Positions 32,698-41,965 of a DNA stretch of 64,000 nucleotides are shown here, piece by piece (the stretch's first letter is position 1; every line of letters begins with the position of its first letter). Made by a program: the position numbers and the translations under genes. The stretch is from CAKUFA01 sp963627465 (GTDB lineage Bacteria; Bacillota; Clostridia; Christensenellales; Aristaeellaceae): positions 1 to 64,000 of the forward strand of contig CAVGBO010000014.1 in NCBI GenBank assembly GCA_963627465.1. Reading direction: 5' to 3'. The notes beneath the pieces were generated by a model. That model was given only the letters and a program-made list of their open reading frames with translations, ran no database searches and was not told where the DNA came from.

Positions 32698-33617
32698 GCA
32701 GGATCCTCCCCGTCTACAAAGATGGTCAGGGAGATATTATCCCGTCCGCCGGCTTCCAGCGCTGCTTCCACCAGCAGATCCGCCGCCGCTTCCGGCGGAT
32801 TCACATGCAGAATTTCCGTCATTTGTTCCTTAGACACCATGCCGTGCAGGCCGTCGGAGCAGATGAGCCACACATCGCCCTTCTTCCGCTCCTCCGTCAA
32901 GATGTCCGCATCAATGCCTTCCTCGGTGCCTACGGCACGGGTGATCACATTCCGCATGGGATGGCAGGCAGCCTGCTCCGGGGTCAGCACCCCTTCACGC
33001 ACCATTTCTGCCACCATGGAGTGATCTGCCGTCATCTGCTCCAGTGCGCCATCCCGGAAACGGTAGGCTCGGCTGTCCCCCACGTGGCCAATCAGGATGT
33101 TCTCTTTCCCCACCCACATGACCGTCAGGGTGGTGCCCATGCCGGACAATTCTTTTTCTTCCTGCTGACGAATGAACAGCCGCCGATTCACCGCCGTAAT
33201 CGCATTGCGCAGCAAAGCTGCCTCCGGGGTTTTCCCCTTCAGCTGCTGGGTCAGCAAATCCCTGGTGGAGGCAGACGCAACCTCTCCCCCCTGATGTCCC
33301 CCCATGCCATCCGCTACGCCCAGCAGGGGCCAGCTGTCGATGACCGCATCCTGATTGCTGGTGCGAACCTTGCCGATGTTGGTGCGGCTCAGGGTCAGAG
33401 TTTTTCCTTCCGTTGCTTCCAAGGGATTCACAGGCTCCTTCTTGACTTCCGGCGTTTGAGCGGTTTGGGATGCTTCTTCTTTCTGCTCCGCCTGGGCAGG
33501 CTTTCTGGGATTCGGATCCTCAATGAGGATTTTCTTCCCCTTCCGCCCGCTGATTTGGGCATACAGATCCTTCAGGGAATCGAAGCATTCACCGGTGAAT
33601 CGAAATTTGCGGCTCAT
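32694..33617 (-). CDS. prpC: PP2C-family Ser/Thr phosphatase with N-terminal extension
   Basis: Removes phosphates placed by PrkC. The PP2C domain spans residues of about 72-307 with metal-binding Asp motifs: RTSNQDA, GVADGMGGHQGGEVAS, SGMGTTLTV, GDSRAYRF, LICSDGL and GGRDNIS. The first about 72 residues are extra: a basic/aromatic start (MSRKFRFTGECFDSLKDLYAQI) and a Pro/Glu/Lys-rich linker. Normal bacterial PrpC is about 240-250 residues. The start overlaps the rlmN stop, the stop overlaps prkC. Confidence 0.95.
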   Translation of the reverse strand: MSRKFRFTGECFDSLKDLYAQISGRKGKKILIEDPNPRKPAQAEQKEEASQTAQTPEVKKEPVNPLEATEGKTLTLSRTNIGKVRTSNQDAVIDSWPLLGVADGMGGHQGGEVASASTRDLLTQQLKGKTPEAALLRNAITAVNRRLFIRQQEEKELSGMGTTLTVMWVGKENILIGHVGDSRAYRFRDGALEQMTADHSMVAEMVREGVLTPEQAACHPMRNVITRAVGTEEGIDADILTEERKKGDVWLICSDGLHGMVSKEQMTEILHVNPPEAAADLLVEAALEAGGRDNISLTIFVDGEDPA

Positions 33618-34657
33618 TGTTTCTTCTCCATGCTTTGAAGGGTTTTGCGGCGCAGCTGTCCGCAGGCACCTTCAATGTCATCGCCCATTTCCCTGCGGCG
33701 TGTCACGGAAATGTGCAGGCTTTCCAGCTTTTCTGTAAAGCGGCGAACGGTTTGCTCCGTTACGCCCTTCAGGTGACGTTCCTCCACCACATTCAGGGGA
33801 ATCAGGTTCACGTGGCACTGCATTCCCCGCAGCTTGGTGGCCAGTTCCTCCGCATGCCGATCCTCGCAGTTGACGCCGCCTACCAAGGCGTATTCGAAGA
33901 TGACCCGGCGTCCTGTTTTTTTGATGTAATTCCGGCAGGCTTCCAGCACATCCGCCATGGGATAGACCTTCGCAATGGGCATGGTCTGCCGGCGGATTTC
34001 ATCATTGGGGGCATGCAGGGATACACTGAGGGTGACAGGCAGATTTTCCTCCGCTAAGTCATACATGCGGGGTACGATGCCGCAGGTGGACAGGGACACG
34101 TTTCTCAGACCGATATTAACCCCATCTTCCTCCCGGAGGAGGCGCAGGAATTTCATCACATTGTCGTAATTATCCAGAGGCTCACCGCTGCCCATGAGCA
34201 CCACATTGTGCACCCGATCCTTCCCGGCAAGGAAGCGATTGGCGCACAGGATTTCCCCCAGCATTTCCCCGGCAGTTAGGGAGCGGACACAACCTTCCAG
34301 CGTGCTGGCACAGAAGGTGCAGCCCATGCGGCACCCAACCTGAGTGGAAATACACAGGGTGTAGCCATGGTGATAGTGCATCAGCACCCCTTCCACACAG
34401 TTGCCGTCCTGCAAGCCGAAGAGGAACTTTACCGTGTCATCCAAGGCGCTTTGCCGCTTTTCAAGGATGGTCACCGGCTGAGCAACAGCCGTTTCCCTCA
34501 GTTTTTCCCGAAGGGCAAGGGACAGGTTGGTCATTTCGTCAAAGTCGGCACTTTGGTGAATCCAGTGAAAAATCTGCTTCCCCCGGAAGGCAGGCAGACC
34601 TTGCTGCTTGCACCAGTCGGCCAGCTCCTGAGGGGTCATGCCGGTTAGCTCGGTCAT
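33614..34657 (-). CDS. rlmN: 23S rRNA (A2503-C2) / tRNA (A37-C2) methyltransferase
   Basis: Radical-SAM methyltransferase acting on 23S rRNA A2503 and some tRNAs. 347 residues. The iron-sulfur motif Cys-x3-Cys-x2-Cys lies in GCRMGCTFCAS; GSGEPLDNYDNV and SLHAPNDEIR bind SAM and substrate; the C-terminal GDDIEGACGQL carries the second catalytic Cys. ATGA overlaps at both ends tie it to rsmB and prpC. Confidence 0.97.
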   Translation of the reverse strand: MTELTGMTPQELADWCKQQGLPAFRGKQIFHWIHQSADFDEMTNLSLALREKLRETAVAQPVTILEKRQSALDDTVKFLFGLQDGNCVEGVLMHYHHGYTLCISTQVGCRMGCTFCASTLEGCVRSLTAGEMLGEILCANRFLAGKDRVHNVVLMGSGEPLDNYDNVMKFLRLLREEDGVNIGLRNVSLSTCGIVPRMYDLAEENLPVTLSVSLHAPNDEIRRQTMPIAKVYPMADVLEACRNYIKKTGRRVIFEYALVGGVNCEDRHAEELATKLRGMQCHVNLIPLNVVEERHLKGVTEQTVRRFTEKLESLHISVTRRREMGDDIEGACGQLRRKTLQSMEKKQ

Positions 34658-36402
34658 GACCGTGTCCTCCTCAGTCGGGCAATGTAGAAGCCGCTGACCC
34701 CTGCATCCCGTCCCGGCAGCAGCTGCAAGCCCATGTCCTCATGGACGCGGAACCGTTCGGGAATGGTATCCGGCAAGGGTTCCAAGTGGAACTCCGGGTG
34801 CCGTTCCAAGAAGGCGGCAATCTGATCCTGATTTTCCGCTTTCATAATGGAGCAGGTGGAATAGACCATGACGCCGCCGGGCTTCACGGTCATGCACAGG
34901 GCATCCAGCAGCTTCCGCTGAAGCTCTGCCAGCTCCCGGCAGCTTTCCTCCGTCACACGGTACTTCACATCCGGCTTATCTGCCATGGTGCCCAAGCCGG
35001 TGCAGGGCGCATCCAGCAACACTGCATCCATGGTGCCATTCAGCTCCGGTCTAGGAACGGAAGCATCCCGGGTAATGGGACGAACATTTTCCAAGCCCAG
35101 CCGCTTTGCCTGTGCAGCAATCAGCTTGGTACGGTGGTCGTGCAGCTCCCATGCCTGCACACGGCCGGAACCACCCATCATTTCCGCCAGGAAGCAAGCC
35201 TTGCCGCCAGGGGCTGCGCAGGCATCCAGCACCTGACTGCCCCGCTTGGGTGCCAGTGCCAGACAGGCCATCATGCTGCTTTCTCCCTGAATACTAAACA
35301 AGCCTCCAAGGAAGTCCGCATCCTGACCAATGTCCGCCATATTGCGGATGTGGTAGGCATGAGGAACCTCTGCCTTTTCATGCGCCCAGACCTTCTTATT
35401 CAGCAGAGCTTCAAAGCCTGCATCATCCAGCCGGGTCAGGTTCGGACGAACGGTAATGCTTTCCTGGGCATGGCAAGCCATGATGGCATTGGCCGTCTCC
35501 ACGCCCCAGTCCTGATCCAGTCTGCTTACCAGCCATTCCGGCACGGAATAGGCAACGGAACGAGCCTTCACCGGTTCTTGTGCCGGGTCAGGCCATGCCA
35601 GTTCTTCCTTGCGGCGCACCAAATTTCGCAGGATGCCATTGCACACCCCAGCCAGGCCATCCAAGCCGATTTCCCGGCAAAGATGCACAGCCGTGTTGGT
35701 GGCGGCACTTTCAGGAATCCGATCTTCCAGCAGAATCTGACAGGCACCAAGCCGCAGCACGTTCCGCAGCTTGATGTCCGTATCCGGCCGAGCCATGATT
35801 TGATCCAGTGCCCAGTCCAGCTTCAGCTGCTGCTCCAAGGTATCGTAAGCCAGGCGGGAGGCCAGGCGGCGATCCGCAGGAGACAGGCCGCTTTTGGTCA
35901 GGTGTTCATCCAAGGACAGGGAGGCATATGCCCCGTTTTCCGTCACGTCACGAATCACGGCAAGTGCTACCCGGCGAGCAGCCAGTCCTTCCGGCACAGG
36001 CTTGACGGCCTTCACTGCCGGCTTATCCCCACGGAAAGGACGATTTTGTGCCATGGGACGGCGTGCATCTCCACGGAACGGGCGGTTTTGTGCAGGATTG
36101 TGATGTTCATCCCCACGGAAGTGATTGTTGGGCGTCGTTCCGCGGGGGCGTTCTCCACCTTGCGGACGATTGGGCTGAGCATGATCGAATCTATCCCCAC
36201 GGAAGGCAGGCTTCTCGCCCGGCTTTGCAGCATTTCTCCCACTGAAGGGACGGTTTGCGCCTGCTGTGCCCACCTTGTTTGTTCTATATTCTCCACCCTG
36301 ACGATGATTTGGCTGTCCATGATTCTGTCTATCCCCACTCATCGGTTTTTGAGCAGGGCGAAATCCCGGTTTATCTCCACCGGGGCGGCGATCATTGTTC
36401 AT
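34654..36402 (-). CDS. rsmB: 16S rRNA (C967-C5) methyltransferase with repeat-rich N-terminal tail
   Basis: Methylates C967 of 16S rRNA. 582 residues, about 130 longer than usual. Residues of about 138-275 form the NusB-like RNA-binding domain; the Rossmann domain has VLDACAAPGGKACF, the catalytic cysteines of DAPCTGLGTM and YSTCSIMKAEN. The first about 137 residues are low-complexity, rich in Gly, Arg, Pro, Asn and Gln, with FRGD at residues of about 67, 95, 109 and 123. The tail may bind RNA non-specifically. The start overlaps the fmt stop (ATGA). Confidence 0.95.
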   Translation of the reverse strand: MNNDRRPGGDKPGFRPAQKPMSGDRQNHGQPNHRQGGEYRTNKVGTAGANRPFSGRNAAKPGEKPAFRGDRFDHAQPNRPQGGERPRGTTPNNHFRGDEHHNPAQNRPFRGDARRPMAQNRPFRGDKPAVKAVKPVPEGLAARRVALAVIRDVTENGAYASLSLDEHLTKSGLSPADRRLASRLAYDTLEQQLKLDWALDQIMARPDTDIKLRNVLRLGACQILLEDRIPESAATNTAVHLCREIGLDGLAGVCNGILRNLVRRKEELAWPDPAQEPVKARSVAYSVPEWLVSRLDQDWGVETANAIMACHAQESITVRPNLTRLDDAGFEALLNKKVWAHEKAEVPHAYHIRNMADIGQDADFLGGLFSIQGESSMMACLALAPKRGSQVLDACAAPGGKACFLAEMMGGSGRVQAWELHDHRTKLIAAQAKRLGLENVRPITRDASVPRPELNGTMDAVLLDAPCTGLGTMADKPDVKYRVTEESCRELAELQRKLLDALCMTVKPGGVMVYSTCSIMKAENQDQIAAFLERHPEFHLEPLPDTIPERFRVHEDMGLQLLPGRDAGVSGFYIARLRRTRS

Positions 36403-37334
36403 GCATTTTCCTCTTTCAGCACCGTGCCCACCGTCATCGGATGACCACGGAGATAATCTTTACTGTTCATAGGCTTTCCGCCGGGAGCCTGCAATTGCAG
36501 GATACGTACCGCCTGCTTTCCGCAGGCTATGACCAATCCTGCCTTTGCATCCGCAAGGAGAATTTCTCCCGGTGCGCCGCTGCCCTCTGTCACTTCGGCC
36601 TTCAGCAGCTTCAGCCGCCCGTTTTCCCAGGCGGTGGTTGCGGCAGGCCAGGGATTCAGGCCGTGAATCTGGTGCACAATGTCCGATGCGTCCTTTTGCC
36701 AATCAACGATGCCCATTTCCTTGGTCAGTTTAGGATCATAGGTCATTTGGCTTTCATCCTGCGGAATGGGCTTCAGTGTACCCTCTTCCAAGGCATGGAT
36801 GGTCTCCAGCAGCAGCTCTGCCCCCACATGGGACAGCCGCTCCGTCAGCTCTCCGCAGCTTTCCTGGGGCAGAATGTCCACGCTCCGCTGCAAGAGCATA
36901 GCACCGGTATCAACGCCCCGATCCATCAGCATGGTGGTAATGCCTGCCTGCTGATCCCCCTGCAGAATGCCCCATGCAATGGGAGCACTTCCCCGGTGTT
37001 TGGGCAACAAGGACGCATGCACATTGATGTTGCCAAGGGGCGGAATATCCAGCAGCTCCTGAGACAGAATCTGCCCAAAGGCCGCCGTCACGCACAGGTC
37101 AGGTGCCAAAGCCTTCAGCTCTTCCACGCTTTCCTTGCGAATCCGCTGAGGCTGATAAACCGGAATCCCCCGGCGAAGAGCTTCCTCCTTCACAGGGGAT
37201 GGGGTTAACTTGTTGCCCCGTCCCTTGGGACGATCCGGCTGGGTGTACACGCCAATCACGTCATAGCCGGCATCGCACAGGGCAGCAAGGCAGGGCACGG
37301 CAAATTCCGGCGTACCCATAAAGACAATCTTCAC
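36399..37334 (-). CDS. fmt: Methionyl-tRNA formyltransferase
   Basis: Formylates initiator Met-tRNA with 10-formyl-THF. 311 residues. N-terminal MKIVFMGTPEFAV, the catalytic NVHASLLPKHRGSAPI segment (Asn/His) and the Asp of DRGVDTGAML. The C-terminal OB domain ends in LRGHPMTVG. GTG 37334 is the start: it overlaps the def stop (GTGA), with AGAGGAG upstream. Confidence 0.97.
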   Translation of the reverse strand: MKIVFMGTPEFAVPCLAALCDAGYDVIGVYTQPDRPKGRGNKLTPSPVKEEALRRGIPVYQPQRIRKESVEELKALAPDLCVTAAFGQILSQELLDIPPLGNINVHASLLPKHRGSAPIAWGILQGDQQAGITTMLMDRGVDTGAMLLQRSVDILPQESCGELTERLSHVGAELLLETIHALEEGTLKPIPQDESQMTYDPKLTKEMGIVDWQKDASDIVHQIHGLNPWPAATTAWENGRLKLLKAEVTEGSGAPGEILLADAKAGLVIACGKQAVRILQLQAPGGKPMNSKDYLRGHPMTVGTVLKEENA

Positions 37335-37837
37335 TCTGCATGCTCCTCTTCTGCATCGTCCTCCGGCACGTGACCCTCGATTTCCTCCGGGGTCAGTTCC
37401 CGATCCATGCGGTCAATGTACAGCACACCATCCAAGTGATCCAGCTCATGACAAACCGCCCGGGCGAACAGCTCTTCCGCTTCAAACTCGAAGAAGCGTC
37501 CCCGGCGATCCTGTGCCCGCACGGTCACATGATTGGGGCGGGTCACAATGGCCTGACGACCGGGCAGACTCAGGCAGCCCTCTCGGCCGCACTGTGTGCC
37601 GGAGGATTCGATGATTTCCGGGTTCACCAGCTCCACCAGCCCATCGCCTACGTCAATGACCACCACACGGCGAAGGATGCCTACCTGGGGTGCAGCCAGG
37701 CCCACACCGTCTGCCTTGTACATGGTGTCCGCCATGTCCTTCAGCAGTGTCCACAGCCGCAAATCAAACTTTTCCTGCTTCTTGCAATTCTTGCGGAGGG
37801 TATCGTCCCCCAGGGTCACAATTTTACGGATTGCCAT
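37331..37837 (-). CDS. def: Peptide deformylase
   Basis: Removes the formyl group from nascent proteins. 168 residues. All three motifs are present: GVGLAAPQVG, EGCLSLPG and CHELDHLDG, giving the Cys/His/His metal ligands and the catalytic Glu. ATG 37837 starts MAIRKIVTLGDDTLRK after AGAGG. A start at 37867 is possible but adds ten residues without support. The gene follows priA after 29 bases and overlaps fmt. Confidence 0.97.
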   Translation of the reverse strand: MAIRKIVTLGDDTLRKNCKKQEKFDLRLWTLLKDMADTMYKADGVGLAAPQVGILRRVVVIDVGDGLVELVNPEIIESSGTQCGREGCLSLPGRQAIVTRPNHVTVRAQDRRGRFFEFEAEELFARAVCHELDHLDGVLYIDRMDRELTPEEIEGHVPEDDAEEEHAE

Positions 37838-37866
37838 GGTTCTCTTTTCCTCTTTTCTGGGATGCA

Positions 37867-40107
37867 TTACATCATGTTGGTTGGATTATATTCAAAGTAC
37901 GCTTCGGCACCGGGATGTTCCCGGCGGGTCAGCTCCGTCACTGCCGCTACAAAGGCTTCCGTGTCCGGGTGCACCAGCAGCTTCATGAGGATCTGATAGC
38001 GGGTTTTCCCCCGAAGGAAGGTGACAGAGGGCTGATTCATCACCATCATCAGCACCCGCTTTTTCCATGCCGGATGCTCCTCCAGCAGGGCTTGACACTG
38101 GCCGAAAATTTCCTCGGCGCATTTTTTCCCTGCGTCCCCGCCGGAAGCCTCCACCAGCACCCGTGCCATAATGGTGAAGGGGGGATATAGTCCCCTGCGC
38201 CGCCGATCGAATTCCGATTCGAAGAAACCCCGATAGTCCTGGGCGGCAGCAAAGCAAATGGTAGAATCCTCCGGCTTATAGGTCTGAATGACCACCTGCC
38301 CCGGGGTGTTTCCCCGTCCGGCACGGCCTGCCACCTGAGTCAGCAGCTGAAAGGTACGTTCCCGGGATCGATAGTCCGGCAGGTTCAGGGTCATATCCGC
38401 CGCCACCACACCCACCAGCGTAACCCGTGGGAAGTCCAGCCCCTTGGCGATCATCTGGGTGCCCACCAGAATCCGGGTCTGTCCGGAACGGAAGGCATCC
38501 AGGATTTTTTGATGTCCGTCCTTGCCGGAGGTGGTGTCAATATCCATCCGCCCCACAGGAATCCCCGGCAGCAGCTTGTGCAGCTCTTCCTCCACCTTCT
38601 GGGTGCCTGCACCAAAGTAACGGATGTACTTGCTGCCGCACTCCGGGCAGGTATCGGGCACATCCTCCACATTGCCGCAATAGTGGCAGTGGAGCTTCCC
38701 ATCGCCGCCGCTGATGTGATAGGTCATGGACACATCACAGTTGGGGCACTTAATGACATGACCGCAGCTCCGGCAGCTGACAAAGGAATTGTACCCCCGC
38801 CGGTTCATCAGCAGCATGGCTTGCTCGCCCCGCTGCATGCAGGTTTTCAACGCTTTCTGCAAGGCGGTGGAAAACATGGAGCGGTTGCCCATTTCCAGCT
38901 CCTTGCGCATATCGGCAAGATGCACCTCCGGCATGGGTCTGCCGCCCACCCGGTGAGGCATTTCCAGCAGGGTGTAATCCCCTCGCCGTGCCATGGCAAA
39001 GGATAGAATGCTGGGGGTTGCGCTGGCCAGCAGCAGGGTTGCGCCCTCTGCCTCGCACCGCCAGGCGGCCACTTCCCGGGCATCATACCGGGGATGATGA
39101 TCACTGCGGTAGGTGGTTTCATGCTCCTCGTCAATGACGATGAGTCCAAGATTGTCAATGGGCGCAAACACGGCCGACCGGGCACCGATGACCACCTGCG
39201 CATCTCCCCGGCGAATCCGCCGCCACTCGTCAAACCGTTCCCCGGCACTGAGCCGGGAATGAATCACCGCTGCTCCGCTGCCGAAGCGGGTGCGGAACCA
39301 GCTGACCATCTGGGGCGTTAAGGCAATTTCCGGCACCAGAATCATGGCGCCTTTCCCCTGCCGCAGGGTTTCCCGTACCAGGCGGATAAACACTTCCGTT
39401 TTTCCGCTGCCGGTTACGCCGTGAAGCAGATACTTGCCCTTGCCCCTTCGCAGATCCGGCAGCACCACGTCCAGCACTTCCTGCTGTTCATCGGTGAGCT
39501 CGGGGTCGCCCGCCGCTTGTTCTTCCCTGTTTCCGCCGGGGCGGCGAAGGGACTCCTGCCGAAAGAGGCGTACATATCCCTGCTCCGCCAAGGCATTCAG
39601 GGCAGGCTGCGGATCCCGAACCAGCATGGCCAGCTCCCCCACTGCGTGGGGTTTGCCGTCCTTCAGCAGAGTCAGCAGGGTGCGGCGTTTCTGGGAACGC
39701 CCCTGTTTTTCCATGGCCTGGGTCAGCTGCTCTTCATCCTCCAAGGTGCTTTGCGCCATGGGGCAGGTGCGCTCTTTCACCCGGCCGCCCCGCATTTCCG
39801 CCGGCATCATCAGCCGAAGGGTCTCCGCCAGGGGGCAGTGGGCATTTTCCGCCATGCGCTGAGCTAGGGTCAGCAGTTGGGGCAGAATGGCCGGGTAATC
39901 CTCCAATGGAGCAATCACGCTGCGAAGCTTGCTTTCCGGCACGTCCGCATGCTGGGCAAAGCCGACCACAATGCCTTCTTTCTTCCGAGGGCCGAAGGGT
40001 ACTTCCACCCGCTGCCCGATTTGCAGCTCCATGCCCGGCGGAATCAGGTAGGAAAAAGTGTGAGCAACCTGCTCGTGCACAATATCTATGATGACCTGTG
40101 CCAGCAC
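37867..40107 (-). CDS. priA: Primosomal protein N' (replication restart helicase)
   Basis: 3'-to-5' DNA helicase that reloads the replisome at collapsed forks. 746 residues. An N-terminal DNA-binding domain of about 100 residues is followed by Walker A GVTGSGKTEVF, the DEAH-box variant VIDEEHE, and the zinc-binding insertion with four Cys pairs (SCRSCGHVIKCPNCDV.. HCHYCG.. CPECGSKYI), then helicase C motifs (VAGRAGRG). GTG 40107 follows GGGAGGTGA. First gene of the nine-gene operon, behind the promoter at 40143-40170. Confidence 0.97.
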   Translation of the reverse strand: MLAQVIIDIVHEQVAHTFSYLIPPGMELQIGQRVEVPFGPRKKEGIVVGFAQHADVPESKLRSVIAPLEDYPAILPQLLTLAQRMAENAHCPLAETLRLMMPAEMRGGRVKERTCPMAQSTLEDEEQLTQAMEKQGRSQKRRTLLTLLKDGKPHAVGELAMLVRDPQPALNALAEQGYVRLFRQESLRRPGGNREEQAAGDPELTDEQQEVLDVVLPDLRRGKGKYLLHGVTGSGKTEVFIRLVRETLRQGKGAMILVPEIALTPQMVSWFRTRFGSGAAVIHSRLSAGERFDEWRRIRRGDAQVVIGARSAVFAPIDNLGLIVIDEEHETTYRSDHHPRYDAREVAAWRCEAEGATLLLASATPSILSFAMARRGDYTLLEMPHRVGGRPMPEVHLADMRKELEMGNRSMFSTALQKALKTCMQRGEQAMLLMNRRGYNSFVSCRSCGHVIKCPNCDVSMTYHISGGDGKLHCHYCGNVEDVPDTCPECGSKYIRYFGAGTQKVEEELHKLLPGIPVGRMDIDTTSGKDGHQKILDAFRSGQTRILVGTQMIAKGLDFPRVTLVGVVAADMTLNLPDYRSRERTFQLLTQVAGRAGRGNTPGQVVIQTYKPEDSTICFAAAQDYRGFFESEFDRRRRGLYPPFTIMARVLVEASGGDAGKKCAEEIFGQCQALLEEHPAWKKRVLMMVMNQPSVTFLRGKTRYQILMKLLVHPDTEAFVAAVTELTRREHPGAEAYFEYNPTNMM

Positions 40108-40142
40108 TTGCTCACCTCCCTGTCCATACTACGCCATCTTCT

Positions 40143-40170
40143 ATTATAACCGATCTCGTTTCCTTTTCAA
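40143..40170 (-). promoter_or_regulatory. Promoter of the priA-to-rpe operon
   Basis: On the minus strand: TTGAAA (40165-40170), 16-base spacer, TATAAT (40143-40148), 36 bases before the priA start. It drives nine genes with only short gaps or overlaps between them. Confidence 0.6.
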
Positions 40171-40171
40171 G

Positions 40172-40200
40172 TTGTAATTTCCTGCGATTCATGTTATGGT
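40172..40200 (+). promoter_or_regulatory. Promoter of the pcp gene
   Basis: TTGTAA (40172-40177), 17-base spacer, TATGGT (40195-40200), back to back with the priA promoter. Confidence 0.5.
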
Positions 40201-40233
40201 AAGAAAGATTCCCAAATCAATGGAGGCAGCGGC

Positions 40234-40854
40234 ATGAAAATCCTTGTAACTGGTTTTACTCCCTTCGGTGGTGAAAGCATCAATCCTGCCTGGCTGGCGG
40301 TACAGGCGTTGCCGAATGTTATTGGTGGTTGGAACGTTTGCAAAGCAGAAGTTCCCACCGCCTTTGTGGCTTCCCGTGCCTGCCTGACAGAGCTGGTGGA
40401 AACCCTGCACCCGGATGCGGTGATTTGCGTGGGACAGGCCGGTGGACGGGATGCCGTGACCATTGAGCGTGTTGCCATTAACGTTATGGACGCCGCCCTG
40501 CCGGATAATGATGGTTTTCAGCCCAAGGATGTGCCCGTGGTTTCTGAGGCACCGGCGGCGTATTTCGCTACCCTGCCCATCAAGGCCATGGTAGCCGCTA
40601 TGCAGGCTGCTTCCCTGCCGGCGAAGGTTTCCAATACGGCCGGCACCTTTGTGTGCAATACCCTGATGTATCATTTGCTCCATTTGGTGGCAACAAAATA
40701 TCCGTCCATGATCGGCGGATTCATTCACGTGCCCTATGTGCCGGAACAGGTTGCGAACAAGCCTGCCGGAACCCCCTGCATGGCCGCAGTGGATATTACC
40801 CGGGCATTGACGGCCGCCATCCAAGCCTTGCCCGTGCCGCAGAAAGAAGGTTGA
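40234..40854 (+). CDS. pcp: Pyroglutamyl-peptidase I
   Basis: Removes N-terminal pyroglutamate from peptides in the cytoplasm. 206 residues. It starts MKILVTGFTPFGGE; the catalytic Glu is in ERVAIN, Cys in NTAGTFVCN and His in GFIHVPY, a complete C15 triad. The signature GQAGGRDAVTIE is present. The stop lies three bases before the transglutaminase-like gene. Confidence 0.95.
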   Translation: MKILVTGFTPFGGESINPAWLAVQALPNVIGGWNVCKAEVPTAFVASRACLTELVETLHPDAVICVGQAGGRDAVTIERVAINVMDAALPDNDGFQPKDVPVVSEAPAAYFATLPIKAMVAAMQAASLPAKVSNTAGTFVCNTLMYHLLHLVATKYPSMIGGFIHVPYVPEQVANKPAGTPCMAAVDITRALTAAIQALPVPQKEG

Positions 40855-40857
40855 TGC

Positions 40858-41913
40858 ATGCGCCGACTGTTGGCCTGTCTTCTGGTTCTTTTCTTCCTGC
40901 CCATGGCTGCCGTGGCAGATCCGGAGACGCCTTACGGACAGGGACTTTCCGTTCGCTATGCTCTGCTGCCGGAATCCCAGCAGGTGCTGGTGGATCTGCT
41001 GTACAAGGCGGCACTGACCCACGAAACAACGGTCGCCGTGCCGGACGGCACCAAGTATGACGACCTGAACGCCGCCTTCTGCTTCGTATCAGAGGAGTAC
41101 CCGGAATTGATTGCCTTGGACAATCAAATGACCCTCCACTACTATCAAAACACGCCGGATGTTGCCACGGCCATTACATTGCAATACATCATGTCCCAGA
41201 AGCAGGAGGAGGAGCGGCGCAGCGTGATGATGCAAACCGCCGAAGCCATTGTGGCAGAGGCACCGGCGAGTCTTTTCGACCGAGAGCTGTTCCTGCATGA
41301 CAAGCTGTGCAGCATCGTATCCTATGACAGCGACACTTATGGCTTCAGCACCGCCGATCTGGCGTTGGTGGACGGCATGGCCGTATGCGAAGGGTACACC
41401 CGTGCCATGACCCTGCTGTGCCGCATGGCAGGCATTCCCTGCAGCTTTGTCTGCGGCACTGACAAGCGGAGCGGCGAAAATCACGCCTGGAATCTGCTGC
41501 TGCTGGACGGCACGGCCTGCTACACGGACGTGACGGCAGACGACAGTGCGGACGGCATTACCCTGCACTGGTACTTTAACCTGTCGGCTGCTGAGCTGTC
41601 CCAAACCCACAACATGGAGACAGTTGTTTCCCTGCCAAGCAATGATCAGTGGGAATATCACCGGATGTTGGGGCTGGTCGTAGAAGAAGGCGGCAATGCA
41701 GCAGATGGGATCGCTGCCGCCCTGTCCAAGGGGCTGACCCCTTCCCTTCGGTTTGCTTCCTCTGCCGATTACGCGGCCTTCATCGAGCAGCCGTTGGAAG
41801 CGTTGAATCAGGCTCGTGCTAAGCTGGGACTGTCCGCCGAAACCAATCTCCGCTATTCGAAGGATGACGCGACCCAATGCGCCGTGCTGCTGATGGAAAG
41901 TTGCATCCAATGA
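40858..41913 (+). CDS. Exported transglutaminase-like protein
   Basis: 351 residues with a Sec signal peptide (MRRLLACLLVLFFLPMAAVA). The transglutaminase core (about 160-260) has the catalytic Cys in GMAVCEGYTRAM, His in GENHAWNLL and Asp in CYTDVTADD. This fold acts as a crosslinking enzyme or a protease on cell-surface peptides. The C-terminal 90 residues are unassigned. ATG 40858 follows AGAAGG. Co-transcription with pcp is likely, so both may act on peptides in different compartments. Confidence 0.82.
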   Translation: MRRLLACLLVLFFLPMAAVADPETPYGQGLSVRYALLPESQQVLVDLLYKAALTHETTVAVPDGTKYDDLNAAFCFVSEEYPELIALDNQMTLHYYQNTPDVATAITLQYIMSQKQEEERRSVMMQTAEAIVAEAPASLFDRELFLHDKLCSIVSYDSDTYGFSTADLALVDGMAVCEGYTRAMTLLCRMAGIPCSFVCGTDKRSGENHAWNLLLLDGTACYTDVTADDSADGITLHWYFNLSAAELSQTHNMETVVSLPSNDQWEYHRMLGLVVEEGGNAADGIAAALSKGLTPSLRFASSADYAAFIEQPLEALNQARAKLGLSAETNLRYSKDDATQCAVLLMESCIQ

Positions 41914-41965
41914 CGAAATATGATACAGTAAGGCGGTTCAATCCAATGGATGTGAGGTGACACCA

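Noticed and set aside
36000..36402. CRISPR-like repeats
   Set aside because: The repeats encode FRGD motifs in frame in the RsmB tail; spacing and sequence are irregular, with no spacers.
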